Below are positions 40,129 to 47,940 of a stretch of DNA of 64,000 nt, piece by piece. The stretch is from assembly GCF_004801405.1 (NCBI RefSeq), contig NZ_SSOB01000002.1, positions 1 to 64,000 of the forward strand. Direction: 5' to 3'. Below the pieces are notes generated by a model. It had not been told where the DNA came from and did no database searches. It saw only the letters and a program-made list of their open reading frames with translations. The stretch comes from Cohnella fermenti (GTDB taxonomy: Bacteria; Bacillota; Bacilli; Paenibacillales; Paenibacillaceae). The stretch's first letter is position 1. Each line of letters starts with the position of its first letter. Position numbers and translations under genes: made by a program.

Positions 40129-40797
40129 TTACGATTCGTACTTCTTCATCAGCGCGGCCAGTTCGTCCTCGACCGCCTTGTCCTTGCCCAGCGCCTCGAA
40201 CTCTTGGTCGAGCGACTTGCCCTTCGCGCCGTTCAATTCATCGGTCGCTTCCGCGTGGGCTTCCATCTGAAGCACCTTCTCTTCCATCCGCTTCAGGCCC
40301 GACATCGCGGAATCGGAACCGAAGCCCGACATCGCCTTGTTGATCTCGGATTGCGCCTTCGCGGCGTTCGCGCGCGCCACAAGCGTCTCCCGCTTGTTCT
40401 TCAGCTCGGTGAACTGCCTGCGCATCTCGTCGAGCTTCTCGCGCAGCCGATCCGCAGCCGCCTTGTTCTGATCCCAGCTCGCCTTGTATTCGGCAGCTTT
40501 CTGCTCGGCGCCCTTCTTCTCTTCCAGCGCGCGCCGCGCCAAGTCGATGTTCTTGTTCTGGGCGGCGAGATTCGCCTGCTCGTCGCGCTTCTGGACGAGA
40601 GCCGCTTGCTCCTCGTACAGTTGCTTGAACCTCTTCTCGAGCGCGATCTGCGCGGCGACCGCCTTCTCCGCTTCCTCCAGATCCTCCTGCATATCCCGCA
40701 GATATTGATCCGTCATCTTGATCGGATCTTCCGCTTTATCGATTAACGCGTTCACATTGGACATGGTCAGGTCGCGAAGCCTCTTGAAGATAGACAT
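40129..40797 (-). CDS. pspA: PspA/IM30 (LiaH-like) membrane stress protein
   Basis: 222 residues from the ATG at 40797 (AGGGAGG upstream); a longer frame lacks a ribosome site. Begins MSIFKRLRDLTMSNVNALIDKAEDPIKMTDQ, the diagnostic N-terminal amphipathic helix of PspA, followed by a continuous coiled coil rich in K, E, A and Q. ESCRT-III-like proteins of this family polymerise on stressed membranes and preserve the proton gradient. Preceded by a sigma-W-type promoter. Confidence 0.93.
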   Translation of the reverse strand: MSIFKRLRDLTMSNVNALIDKAEDPIKMTDQYLRDMQEDLEEAEKAVAAQIALEKRFKQLYEEQAALVQKRDEQANLAAQNKNIDLARRALEEKKGAEQKAAEYKASWDQNKAAADRLREKLDEMRRQFTELKNKRETLVARANAAKAQSEINKAMSGFGSDSAMSGLKRMEEKVLQMEAHAEATDELNGAKGKSLDQEFEALGKDKAVEDELAALMKKYES

Positions 40798-40844
40798 CGT
40801 TAAATTCCTCCCTGTGGGGTTGTTCCCCGTTCTTATACACTTAA

Positions 40845-40871
40845 TACGCTGCAGAAGCCGCCAGGGTTTCA
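40845..40871 (-). promoter_or_regulatory. Sigma-W-type ECF promoter of pspA
   Basis: On the minus strand TGAAAC (40871-40866), 17-bp spacer and CGTA (40848-40845). This matches the TGAAAC/CGTA pattern of Bacillus sigma-W promoters, and pspA is a known sigma-W target in B. subtilis. Confidence 0.65.
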
Positions 40872-40878
40872 ATCAAAT

Positions 40879-40910
40879 GAACTCCCCCGCCATGGAGGCC
40901 GAGGGAGTTC
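40879..40910 (-). terminator. Terminator of the KamA-like gene
   Basis: GAACTCCC/GGGAGTTC stem (40903-40910 with 40879-40886) and a GC-rich inner part, followed on the minus strand by ATTTGATTG. It overlaps the start of the pspA promoter region. Confidence 0.65.
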
Positions 40911-40951
40911 TGCTCGTTGCCGAATCAAGGCTCCGCTGACTAGCATCCGCC

Positions 40952-41998
40952 TCAATCGGGAATTTCATGCGGCTTCTTCAGGTAAGACTTGTTGCTGGGC
41001 ATGTATCCCGAACCGATGCTGATGTCAGCCACCAGCTTCCGCGGCGGAGAAGTCGATTCGTCCCCGCTCTCCGCTTCGAGCTCCCATTCCTCCGCCCAGA
41101 GCGAGGTCCTCCGCATATCCGCGATAAGGAAGCGGCCGCTGACCTCGTCCGGGGAAGAATGCCACTTGACGTATGCCTTGCCGTTCTCGACGGCGAGAAT
41201 CTCCATCAGCCCGTCCGGGCGAACAAGCGACAGTCGAATTCTTCTTCCGAGGCCTGTCGCTCCCGTCTTCACCGCTTCCGTCAAGCGATAAGCCTGCTCG
41301 AGCCCGATCGCCTGCTTCTCTTGGCCGGGAGCCGGCTTCTCCAGAATAAACTGATAGGGAATGACGCCGGCCGCGGCAAGCAGTTGCGTCAGCTCGGTCA
41401 ACACTTCGGTGCTGTCGTTCTCCCCCGGCTCCATCGGGATCTCCGCGATCAGGTTGGCTCCCGCTTCGTGAAGGGCGCGGAACGCTTCCGTCACAGCCTG
41501 CGAGATCTCCTGCGGATGCCTGATCTTCAGCATCAGATAGATGCTCTTGCCGGGGTACGAATAACGTCCGATCAACTCGAGCAGCTTCCTGTTGCCGACA
41601 ATGAGCGCCGGGTCGTCGATCGGGGCGCGGGAGTGCAGCCGGATCATCTGGACATGATCGATGCGCCTCAGCGAGGTCACGATCTCCTCCAGCCTCCCTG
41701 CCGGGAGCTTGAAGCAGTCTGCGGTCGCCAGATGCACGTGGTTGATCAAGTCGCTGTCGCGAATGTAGGACAATGCGTCGGTCAGGTCCGCCCTCGCCAG
41801 GTTCCGCAGGAGCACCGTGGACCGATTGACATGGAGATAAGGAACGGGCTCCCTGTCCGGCACCGGCAGGTCCCCGGATCGAACCGCCCCCAACCACCGT
41901 TCAGGCGCCTCGACTCCCCGCGAATCGATCATGCCGGGCTCGAACTCGCCTACGCTCTCCCCAAGCTCGTTCTGGACAAAATCGTGTGGACATGTCAT
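40952..41998 (-). CDS. KamA (lysine 2,3-aminomutase)-family protein lacking the radical-SAM cysteine motif
   Basis: 348 residues from the ATG at 41998 (GGAGGAGG 7 nt upstream). The body aligns by eye with KamA proteins: DALSYIRDSDLINHVHLAT, GRLEEIVTSLRRIDHVQMIR, LHSRAPIDDP, IRHPQEISQAVTEAFRALHEAG and IPYQFILEKPAPGQE. Where active enzymes have CxxxCxxC, this protein reads LHVNRSTVLLRNLARAD (residues 56-72) with no cysteine; only Cys3 and Cys95 exist in the chain. It therefore should not bind the usual [4Fe-4S]-SAM cluster and is probably a pseudoenzyme with a structural or regulatory role (inference). The C-terminus (after about 260) is an additional beta-rich region. A c-di-AMP riboswitch precedes it. 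Confidence 0.8.
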   Translation of the reverse strand: MTCPHDFVQNELGESVGEFEPGMIDSRGVEAPERWLGAVRSGDLPVPDREPVPYLHVNRSTVLLRNLARADLTDALSYIRDSDLINHVHLATADCFKLPAGRLEEIVTSLRRIDHVQMIRLHSRAPIDDPALIVGNRKLLELIGRYSYPGKSIYLMLKIRHPQEISQAVTEAFRALHEAGANLIAEIPMEPGENDSTEVLTELTQLLAAAGVIPYQFILEKPAPGQEKQAIGLEQAYRLTEAVKTGATGLGRRIRLSLVRPDGLMEILAVENGKAYVKWHSSPDEVSGRFLIADMRRTSLWAEEWELEAESGDESTSPPRKLVADISIGSGYMPSNKSYLKKPHEIPD

Positions 41999-42058
41999 CC
42001 TGCATCCTCCTCCTTGTCCAATGGAATGTCGTTCGCCCCGCATCTACGCCAAAGGGGT

Positions 42059-42110
42059 TAAAAAAGACCCCGTACGGCAGGGCATTCGTGCGCTTAGCCG
42101 GCATAGGGTC
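42059..42110 (-). terminator. Second terminator in the leader of the KamA-like gene
   Basis: GACCC (42110-42106) and GGGTC (42070-42066) arms flank a structured region; TTTTTT follows on the minus strand. It lies between the riboswitch expression platform and the start codon, so it may add a second checkpoint. Confidence 0.55.
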
Positions 42111-42115
42111 CTAAG

Positions 42116-42174
42116 AAAACAGAAAAGACCCGTTAACAGGGTCAATGAAGTTGATTAAATGAGATTATTGACCC
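42116..42174 (-). terminator. Riboswitch-controlled terminator/antiterminator
   Basis: Terminator stem GACCC/GGGTC (42143-42139 with 42131-42127) followed by TTTTCTGTTTT. A competing antiterminator pairs GGGTCAAT (42174-42167) with ATTGACCC (42146-42139), sharing the GACCC arm. This is the classical mutually exclusive arrangement. Confidence 0.8.
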
Positions 42175-42175
42175 A

Positions 42176-42308
42176 TCTACTGCCTACGAGGTTAGCTGAC
42201 GGGCTCGGGTCAGATGGTCCCCTATGCGCTTGCCGAAGCAAGCTGCAATTCGCCCCTAAGATTGGTTCCCCCGCTTCCGGACAAGAGTGTCCGGAATTAA
42301 GCGTAATC
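42176..42308 (-). promoter_or_regulatory. c-di-AMP (ydaO-yuaA) riboswitch aptamer
   Basis: The minus strand carries the family hallmarks in order: GATTACGCTTAAT, a closed hairpin (TTCCGGAC/GTCCGGAA), GCGGGGGAACCAAT, GGGGCGAATTGC, a variable hairpin (GCTTGC/GCAAGC), then GACCCGAGCCCGTCAGC and CTAACCTCGTAGGC. The last elements are nearly invariant in ydaO motifs. c-di-AMP binding normally favours termination, so the KamA-like gene should be off when c-di-AMP is high. Confidence 0.93.
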
Positions 42309-42310
42309 TT

Positions 42311-42340
42311 AGTATACCTTTAGCTAAACGTCAGCGTCAA
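42311..42340 (-). promoter_or_regulatory. Sigma-A promoter of the riboswitch transcript
   Basis: TTGACG (42340-42335), 18-bp spacer and TATACT (42316-42311) on the minus strand, immediately upstream of the aptamer. Confidence 0.7.
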
Positions 42341-42495
42341 TTCCAAATTCGCCTCGCTTAGCCAGCATATTCTTTCCAGCCCCATTCTGTGACTTGCTCC
42401 GCCGCTCCTCCCCAACTCTAATTACCCTCTTTTCGCTCCTTTATTCGCCCCGCTTCCCTATTCGCGGTACCTGATCCGTCGGTTTTGCATTTTTA

Positions 42496-42670
42496 TATGA
42501 ATTTTCACATTCATCTGCTTGGATTGGCGGGAATCTCGGTGTTTTATGTGGTTTTTCGCATACATGCGGGAATTCGGGCCGGAATTCCCTTCATGAATGT
42601 GATTTTTCGCATAAAATCGTCCAAACTGCCCGTTGTCGAGCGGTGCGAATGTGAAATTTCACATAAATCT
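42496..42670. repeat. Intergenic hairpin array, four cores at 49-52 bp spacing
   Basis: Cores at 42496 (TATGAATTTTCACATTCAT), 42545 (TATGTGGTTTTTCGCATA), 42596 (AATGTGATTTTTCGCATA) and 42648 (AATGTGAAATTTCACATA). The last contains the perfect 16-bp palindrome ATGTGAAATTTCACAT. It lies between the riboswitch promoter and the glyA terminator and is clearly homologous over its whole length to the array at 50641-50815. Confidence 0.92.
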
Positions 42671-42731
42671 CTCGGCCCCTCCCGGCATCGACGACTCCCG
42701 TCCACGGCACAAGCAGGCACAAGCAAATAAA

Positions 42732-42772
42732 CAAGCCCTCCGGCGCGCCTCGAAGGCGGACGAGAGGGCTTG
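42732..42772 (-). terminator. Terminator of the rpiB-ywlG-glyA operon
   Basis: CAAGCCCTC/GAGGGCTTG arms (42764-42772 with 42732-42740), followed on the minus strand by TTTATTTGCTTG, 41 bp after the glyA stop. Confidence 0.75.
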
Positions 42773-42812
42773 CGACTTGCACCGGGCAGCGCGGAAGCCG
42801 GAGCCTCCGTGC

Positions 42813-44060
42813 TTAGTAGGACAGGCCCGGGTACAGCGGGAATTGGTCGCTGAGCGCGCTGACCATGCCGCGGGCTTGCGCCAGCACCGCTTCGTCCTTG
42901 GAGTTCTTCAGCGTAAGGGCGATCACCTTGCCGATCGTCTTCATCGCTTCCGCATCCATGCCGCGGGAAGTAACGGCCGGCGTGCCGATCCGGACGCCGC
43001 TCGTCACGAACGGGCTCGTCGGGTCGTAAGGGATCGCGTTCTTGTTGACCGTGATGCCGACGGAGTCGAGCACGTGCTCGGCTTCCTTGCCGGTAATGCC
43101 CAGGTTGCGCGTGTCGATCAGCATCAGGTGGTTGTCCGTGCCGCCGGAGACGAGGTTCAAGCCTTCCGCCAGCAGCGTATCGGCCAGCACCTTCGCGTTG
43201 TTCACGACGTTAGCCGCGTAGTCCTTGAACGAAGGCTGCAGCGCTTCGCCGAGAGCGACCGCCTTCGAGGCGATCACGTGCATCAGCGGGCCGCCCTGCG
43301 TCCCCGGGAACACAGCCTTGTCGATCGCAGCCGCCCAAGGCTGACGGCACAGGATGAGGCCGCCGCGCGGTCCGCGCAGCGTCTTGTGCGTCGTCGTCGT
43401 GACGAAGTGCGCATGCGGCACCGGGCTCGGGTGCTGGCCGCCGGCGACGAGGCCCGCGATGTGGGCCATGTCCACCATGAAGAGAGCGCCGACGTCTTGA
43501 GCAATCCGGCCAAGCGCTTCGAAGTCGATCGTGCGCGGATAGGCGCTGGCGCCGGCAACGATCAAGCGAGGGCGATGCTTGAAGGCCAGCTTGCGAACCT
43601 CGTCGTAGTCGATGCGGAACGTCTGCTCGTTCACGCCGTAAGCGACGAAGTTATAGAGCAGGCCGGACGCGTTGACCGGGCTGCCGTGCGTCAGGTGACC
43701 GCCGTGCGCGAGGTTCATGCCGAGCACCGTGTCGCCCGGCTTCAGCACCGCCAGGTAGACGGCCAGGTTCGCTTGCGCGCCGGAGTGCGGCTGAACGTTC
43801 GCATGCTCCGCGCCGAACAGCTCCTTCGCACGGCTGCGCGCGATCTCCTCCGGAATGTCGACGTACTCGCAGCCGCCGTAGTAGCGCTTGCCCGGGTAGC
43901 CTTCCGCATACTTGTTCGTCAGAACCGTTCCCATCGCTTGCATAACGGCCTCGCTGACGATGTTCTCGGAAGCGATCAGCTCGAGGTTGTTGCGTTGACG
44001 GCCCAACTCCAGGTTAAGAGCCTTGACGATCTCGGGGTCCTGCTTGCGCAATTGTTCCAT
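42813..44060 (-). CDS. glyA: Serine hydroxymethyltransferase
   Basis: 415 residues, AGGAGG upstream of the ATG. PLP enzyme of fold type [45 protein letters not shown] and the PLP-lysine segment [15 protein letters not shown]. Interconverts serine and glycine with tetrahydrofolate and 5,10-methylene-THF, the main source of one-carbon units. Last gene of the ZTP-riboswitch operon, 76 bp after ywlG, consistent with control by folate status. Confidence 0.97.
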   Translation of the reverse strand: MEQLRKQDPEIVKALNLELGRQRNNLELIASENIVSEAVMQAMGTVLTNKYAEGYPGKRYYGGCEYVDIPEEIARSRAKELFGAEHANVQPHSGAQANLAVYLAVLKPGDTVLGMNLAHGGHLTHGSPVNASGLLYNFVAYGVNEQTFRIDYDEVRKLAFKHRPRLIVAGASAYPRTIDFEALGRIAQDVGALFMVDMAHIAGLVAGGQHPSPVPHAHFVTTTTHKTLRGPRGGLILCRQPWAAAIDKAVFPGTQGGPLMHVIASKAVALGEALQPSFKDYAANVVNNAKVLADTLLAEGLNLVSGGTDNHLMLIDTRNLGITGKEAEHVLDSVGITVNKNAIPYDPTSPFVTSGVRIGTPAVTSRGMDAEAMKTIGKVIALTLKNSKDEAVLAQARGMVSALSDQFPLYPGLSY

Positions 44061-44136
44061 GGGGAAGTCCTCCTAAATAATCATGTTATAGTGGAAAATA
44101 AAATTTCGTCCGTGCATCAAACCGCCAGTGTGCGCC

Positions 44137-44730
44137 TTACTCGCAGGAGCCGACGCCCGGCGCCTCGTCCAGGCGGTACACCGCCCGCTCGCCGCCGATC
44201 AGCTTCGGCCGGGAGAACGCCATCGTCAGCCTCGCTTCGCCGATCCACGGCACGCTTGGCCGCACCGGCACTGCCACCGGCCGCAGGTGCATGCCGATCA
44301 GCGTCTCGCCGATGTCGAAGCCCGCATCCGCCTGCACCGCCTCGACGAGGCAAGGATCGGCCGACTGCCGGTACGCGTATGCCGCCATCGAACCGCCCGC
44401 CTTGCGGACCGGCACCGCCGAGACGATCGTCCAGCCCATCCGCTCGGCCAGCTCCCGCTCCGCAACAAGCGCGCGGTTCAGGTGCTCGCAGCATTGCCAT
44501 AACGCGCGGAACTCGACCCTTGCCTGCACGCGCCGGACCCCCTCATAGATGTCGGCGGCCACGTCCTCCGCCCCCGACGTCCCGATGCGGCGTCCTCTTA
44601 CCTCGCTCGTGCTGACTCCGAATACGATTTTCCAACCGGCCTTGATCCCGCCCGCCTCCACCAGCTCCGTCAGAGCCGACTCAACCTGATCCGCAAGCGG
44701 ACGATCCGCTCCCTTGCTCGCAGCGCCCAT
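44137..44730 (-). CDS. ywlG: YwlG/UPF0340 (TIGR01440) family protein
   Basis: 197 residues from the ATG at 44730, two bases after the rpiB stop. Conserved VFGVSTSEVRGRRIGTSGAEDVA, QCCEHLNRALVAE, AGFDIGETLIGMHLRPVAVPVRP and GGERAVY mark the family, always found between rpiB and glyA in Firmicutes. Function unknown. The coupled position suggests a role tied to pentose phosphate or one-carbon metabolism. Confidence 0.9.
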   Translation of the reverse strand: MGAASKGADRPLADQVESALTELVEAGGIKAGWKIVFGVSTSEVRGRRIGTSGAEDVAADIYEGVRRVQARVEFRALWQCCEHLNRALVAERELAERMGWTIVSAVPVRKAGGSMAAYAYRQSADPCLVEAVQADAGFDIGETLIGMHLRPVAVPVRPSVPWIGEARLTMAFSRPKLIGGERAVYRLDEAPGVGSCE

Positions 44731-44732
44731 GC

Positions 44733-45191
44733 TCAGCGCGCCTCGGCAGCCTGGGCTTCGATCGCCTTCACCTTGTTGATGCGGCCGATATGGCGCTCCC
44801 CGCCCGAGAACGGAGTGTCCAGCCAGATCTTGACGATCTCCTCCGCGACGCCCGGTCCGATGACGCGTTCGCCCATCGCCAGCACGTTCGTGTCGTTGTG
44901 CTCGCGAGTCGCCTTCGCCGAGAACAAGTCGTGCACGAGCGCGCAGCGGATGCCCGCCGTCTTGTTCGCCGCGATCGACATGCCGATGCCGGTGCCGCAG
45001 ATCAGGATGCCCCGCTCCGCCTCGCCGCGGACGACCGCATCGCAGACGGGAACCGAATAATCCGGATAATCGACGGAATCCGCGCAATGGCAGCCCATGT
45101 CGACGACTTCATGTCCTTCCTTCTCCAGGAAGGGGACGATGACGTCCTTCAATCTGTACCCCGCATGATCCGCGCCAATTGCAATCTTCAT
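44733..45191 (-). CDS. rpiB: Ribose-5-phosphate isomerase B
   Basis: 152 residues. MKIAIGADHAGYRLKD, the active-site cysteine segment RGILICGTGIGMSIAANK and REHNDTNVLAMGERVIG are characteristic. Interconverts ribose-5-phosphate and ribulose-5-phosphate, feeding PRPP synthesis. First gene behind the ZTP riboswitch, with ywlG and glyA downstream. Confidence 0.96.
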   Translation of the reverse strand: MKIAIGADHAGYRLKDVIVPFLEKEGHEVVDMGCHCADSVDYPDYSVPVCDAVVRGEAERGILICGTGIGMSIAANKTAGIRCALVHDLFSAKATREHNDTNVLAMGERVIGPGVAEEIVKIWLDTPFSGGERHIGRINKVKAIEAQAAEAR

Positions 45192-45265
45192 TGGATAAGC
45201 CTCCTCGGTATCGATCCGCCGACAGGCGGACAGCTAAGAGTATTATACCTAAAAGCGCGAAAAAA

Positions 45266-45311
45266 GACGAAAAAAGAGAGCGAACGCACGTCAAGACGCG
45301 CGTTGCTCTCT
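45266..45311 (-). terminator. Terminator of the ZTP riboswitch
   Basis: A near-continuous stem pairs AGAGAGC-AACGCGCGTC with GACGTGCGTT-CGCTCTCT around a 2-nt tip, followed on the minus strand by TTTTTTCGTCTTTTTT. It abuts the 3' end of the aptamer (GCCTGGGCA), so ligand binding can compete with its formation. Confidence 0.88.
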
Positions 45312-45386
45312 GCCCAGGCGACCGGCCGACATTCCGATGCTCCACCGTGGTTAAGCCCACCCGTGTCGCCAGTTACATCGGAACTG
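45311..45386 (-). promoter_or_regulatory. ZTP (pfl motif) riboswitch aptamer
   Basis: On the minus strand: TTCCGATG (pairing perfectly with CATCGGAA), then TAACTGGCGACACGGGTGGG, TTAACCACGGTGGAGC and, after a short variable stem, GGTCGCCTGGGCA. ACTGGCG, GTGGG, AACCAC, GGAGC and CGCCTGGGCA in this order are the pfl/ZTP signature. ZTP or ZMP binding, a sign of 10-formyl-THF shortage, normally prevents termination, so rpiB-ywlG-glyA would be induced. Confidence 0.93.
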
Positions 45387-45445
45387 CAACGATTATTCCC
45401 ATCATACCGAAGGTTCCGTGAAAAATCAATCTGCAATGTTCGGAT

Positions 45446-46027
45446 TCACTCCGCTTCCCGCAGCTTGCCCACCGTCCGCTTCAGCGCGTCCATGATCTCG
45501 TCCGCGCAGCGTTCGTACACCTCGAGAGGCCCGCCGTACGGATCGGCGATGTCGAAGCTCGGCAGCCTCCGCTGCAGCTCCGCCAGCCGGGCCCGATCCT
45601 TCGCCGGCAGTTCCTCCCCGAGCGCCCGCTTCAACTGCCAATCCGCGAACAGCCGCTCCGCTTCGAGCAGGTCGTCCATCACCGGGTCGTCCTGCAGCGC
45701 GAACTCCTTCAGCGTATACGTCTTGATCTCCGCCTCCGGGTATCTCTCCAGCACCGCCCGCTTGTGGCTCCCCGTCATCGTCAGAATCAGGTCGGCCCAG
45801 TCCGTCTCCTCGCCGGTGAGCGAAGCGGAGCCCGCCGGCTTCTCCACTCCCCGCCTGCGCAGCGCTTCGGCCGCGTTCGGGGACACCGGCAGCCCGTTCA
45901 CCGTGGACACCCCGGCGGAACGAACCTCCACGTCCAATCCGCTCTCTTCCGCCAAGCTTCTCAGCATCGCCTCGGCCATCGGGCTCCGGCAGGTGTTGCC
46001 TGTGCAGACGAGTAGAATTTTCCTCAT
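45446..46027 (-). CDS. ywlE: Low-molecular-weight protein arginine/tyrosine phosphatase, YwlE-like
   Basis: 193 residues. P-loop CTGNTCRSPMAEAML near the N-terminus and the general-acid DPYGGPLEVYERC segment at about 163. The threonine in CTGNTCR is the residue associated with phosphoarginine specificity in YwlE. Bacillus YwlE is about 150 residues; the extra 40 lie in an alpha-helical insertion (AERLFADWQLKRALGEELP) between LKEF and DPYG. Likely removes phosphoarginine marks set by McsB. Upstream mntP on the same strand. Confidence 0.88.
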   Translation of the reverse strand: MRKILLVCTGNTCRSPMAEAMLRSLAEESGLDVEVRSAGVSTVNGLPVSPNAAEALRRRGVEKPAGSASLTGEETDWADLILTMTGSHKRAVLERYPEAEIKTYTLKEFALQDDPVMDDLLEAERLFADWQLKRALGEELPAKDRARLAELQRRLPSFDIADPYGGPLEVYERCADEIMDALKRTVGKLREAE

Positions 46028-46076
46028 CCGCTTCCCCTCCTTCCCGCGACTCGCGAACGATTCATTGTGACCCTAT

Positions 46077-46637
46077 TTATATCAGAAAAAGGATTCCGAA
46101 TGCAAACAAAATTGCGCCGCCCAGCGCCTCTCCGTAGCCTCCGAGCTGATGGCTGATCTTGCGCCCGAGAAGCAGTCCCAACACGCTCATGAGCCCGCCG
46201 ACCGCCCCGAACATAAGCACCGTGACAAGAATATGCGACGCGAACATCCCGAGCGATACCCCGACCGAGAACGAATCGACGCTGACGCTCAGCGCGAAGA
46301 ACAGCATCCCCCAGAACGTGCGGTGGTTGATCGATCGGACCTCTTCCCCCCGCAGCGAGCTGTACACCATATGCCCTCCGAGCAGAAGCAGCAGCGCCCC
46401 CGCCGCCGAAGTCGCCACTCCGCCGAGCAAGCCGCTGACATAGTAGCCCATTGCCATTCCCGCGAGCGGCATCAGCACATGGAACAGCGCGATCACCGAG
46501 CTGAGCTGAAGCACGTCCAGCTTCCGCACGCCCTTGAGCCCGATGCCGACTCCGAGCGAGAAGGCGTCCATCCCGAGCGCCAGCGCCATGACCGCAATTG
46601 CGAGTAGTTGTCCGAGCGATGAGGACACGCTCTCCAT
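46077..46637 (-). CDS. mntP: MntP-type manganese efflux pump
   Basis: 186 residues with six hydrophobic helices. Paired motifs ALGMDAFSLGVGIGLK and ALSVSVDSFSVGVSLGMF form the family's internal duplication and supply Asp residues for Mn2+. Exports excess manganese. Equivalent to ywlD of B. subtilis, in conserved position between ywlC and ywlE. Confidence 0.93.
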   Translation of the reverse strand: MESVSSSLGQLLAIAVMALALGMDAFSLGVGIGLKGVRKLDVLQLSSVIALFHVLMPLAGMAMGYYVSGLLGGVATSAAGALLLLLGGHMVYSSLRGEEVRSINHRTFWGMLFFALSVSVDSFSVGVSLGMFASHILVTVLMFGAVGGLMSVLGLLLGRKISHQLGGYGEALGGAILFAFGILFLI

Positions 46638-46756
46638 CGTTTACCCTCCCTGTCCGCTTCAAGCGGTCCTGCGGGCGCCAAGCTCCTGACGCCGATAGAA
46701 CAGCATATGCGGACGAGCAAACGAACATGTCCTGTCAGATGGAATATATTGGGTAC

Positions 46757-47845
46757 CTAGACGTGAAGGATGCGGCCTCCCGCCGCCTTGAGCATACGGT
46801 TCCGGAGAGCGGCGCCGATGCCCGCCTCCGGGAACGACTCCGCGACGATGCAGGCGATGTCGCGGTCGTCGCATTCGCGCAGCGCGGCGTACAGCGCGTG
46901 CGCCGCCTGCTCGGGCTCGCCGCGCGGCCCGAGCGGGAGCACGGCATCCGCGCGGTACGCGCCGGCGTTCTCGCTCGAGGCGAGAACGGCGACGCGCTCC
47001 CCGCGCGCGCGGGCTTCGTCCGCCGCCGCCTGGACGGCGGCGGGCAGCCGGGCCTGGTCGCCCAGGACAAGCGTCATTGCGCCCCGCGGGGCGTAATGGG
47101 CGTACTTGACCCCGGGCGACCGGGGCGCTTCCGCGGCGGGCTTGGATTCGCCGGGCTTGAATTCCCCGGGCTTGGGCTCGCCCTCGGCTTCTGCCCGCAC
47201 CGCCGCTCCGCCGCCGACGGCTGCTTGCAGTTGCTCGGCGGTAATGCCGCCCGGCCGCAGAATGTGCACCTTGCCGCCGAGGACGCGCACGACCGTCGAC
47301 TCGAGGCCGACGCCGGTCGCTCCTCCGTCCAGCACGCCGTCGATGCGGCCGTCCAGATCCTCCAGCACGTGCCGCGCCGCCGTCGGACTCGGCCTCCCCG
47401 AGCGGTTCGCGCTCGGCGCCGCGATCGGGCAGCCGGAGGCGGCGATCAGCCGCCTCGCCAGCTCGTGATCCGGCACCCGCACGCCCACCGTATCGAGCCC
47501 CGCCGTCACCCGCGGCGACAGAACGCCTTCGCGAACCGGCACCACCAGCGTCAGCGGCCCCGGCCAGAACGCGTCCATCAGCATCCGCTCAAGCTTACTT
47601 ACCCTGTCCGCCAATTTTATAGCCGCTTCCGCATCGGCCAGATGCACGATAAGCGGGTTGTCGGACGGGCGCCCCTTGGCCGCGAAGATCGCCTCCACGG
47701 CGGCATCGCTTCTGGCATCCGCCCCCAGCCCGTACACCGTCTCCGTCGGGAACGCGACAAGGCCCCCGTTCGCGAGAACGGAGGCGGCTTCCTTCGCGCC
47801 GGCTTCGGCCTCGCCCGGCGGCCAATAGATCGTCTGCTTATTCAT
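46757..47845 (-). CDS. ywlC: Threonylcarbamoyl-AMP synthase (Sua5/YwlC)
   Basis: 362 residues. N-terminal YrdC domain: GGLVAFPTETVYGLGADARSD, KGRPSDNPLIVHL, GCPIAAPSANRSGRPSPT. The C-terminal Sua5 domain begins near 245 (KYAHYAPRGAM). Makes threonylcarbamoyl-AMP for tRNA t6A37. The linker between domains is expanded by a Glu/Pro/Gly/Lys-rich repeat (about 206-242; GEPKPGEFKPGESKP) not expected in the family. Conserved gene order with spoIIR upstream. Confidence 0.92.
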   Translation of the reverse strand: MNKQTIYWPPGEAEAGAKEAASVLANGGLVAFPTETVYGLGADARSDAAVEAIFAAKGRPSDNPLIVHLADAEAAIKLADRVSKLERMLMDAFWPGPLTLVVPVREGVLSPRVTAGLDTVGVRVPDHELARRLIAASGCPIAAPSANRSGRPSPTAARHVLEDLDGRIDGVLDGGATGVGLESTVVRVLGGKVHILRPGGITAEQLQAAVGGGAAVRAEAEGEPKPGEFKPGESKPAAEAPRSPGVKYAHYAPRGAMTLVLGDQARLPAAVQAAADEARARGERVAVLASSENAGAYRADAVLPLGPRGEPEQAAHALYAALRECDDRDIACIVAESFPEAGIGAALRNRMLKAAGGRILHV

Positions 47846-47940
47846 GTACGTTCGAACCTTCCTGCTAGCACATTGATGCCTCTATTATACCACCGTCGCA
47901 ATGGCGACGCCCAGATATGCTCAGCTTCGCTCAGATTCGC

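Noticed and set aside
41901..42104. Leader peptide gene in front of the KamA-like gene
   Set aside because: The frame overlaps the terminator and the real ribosome site and has no own ribosome site.
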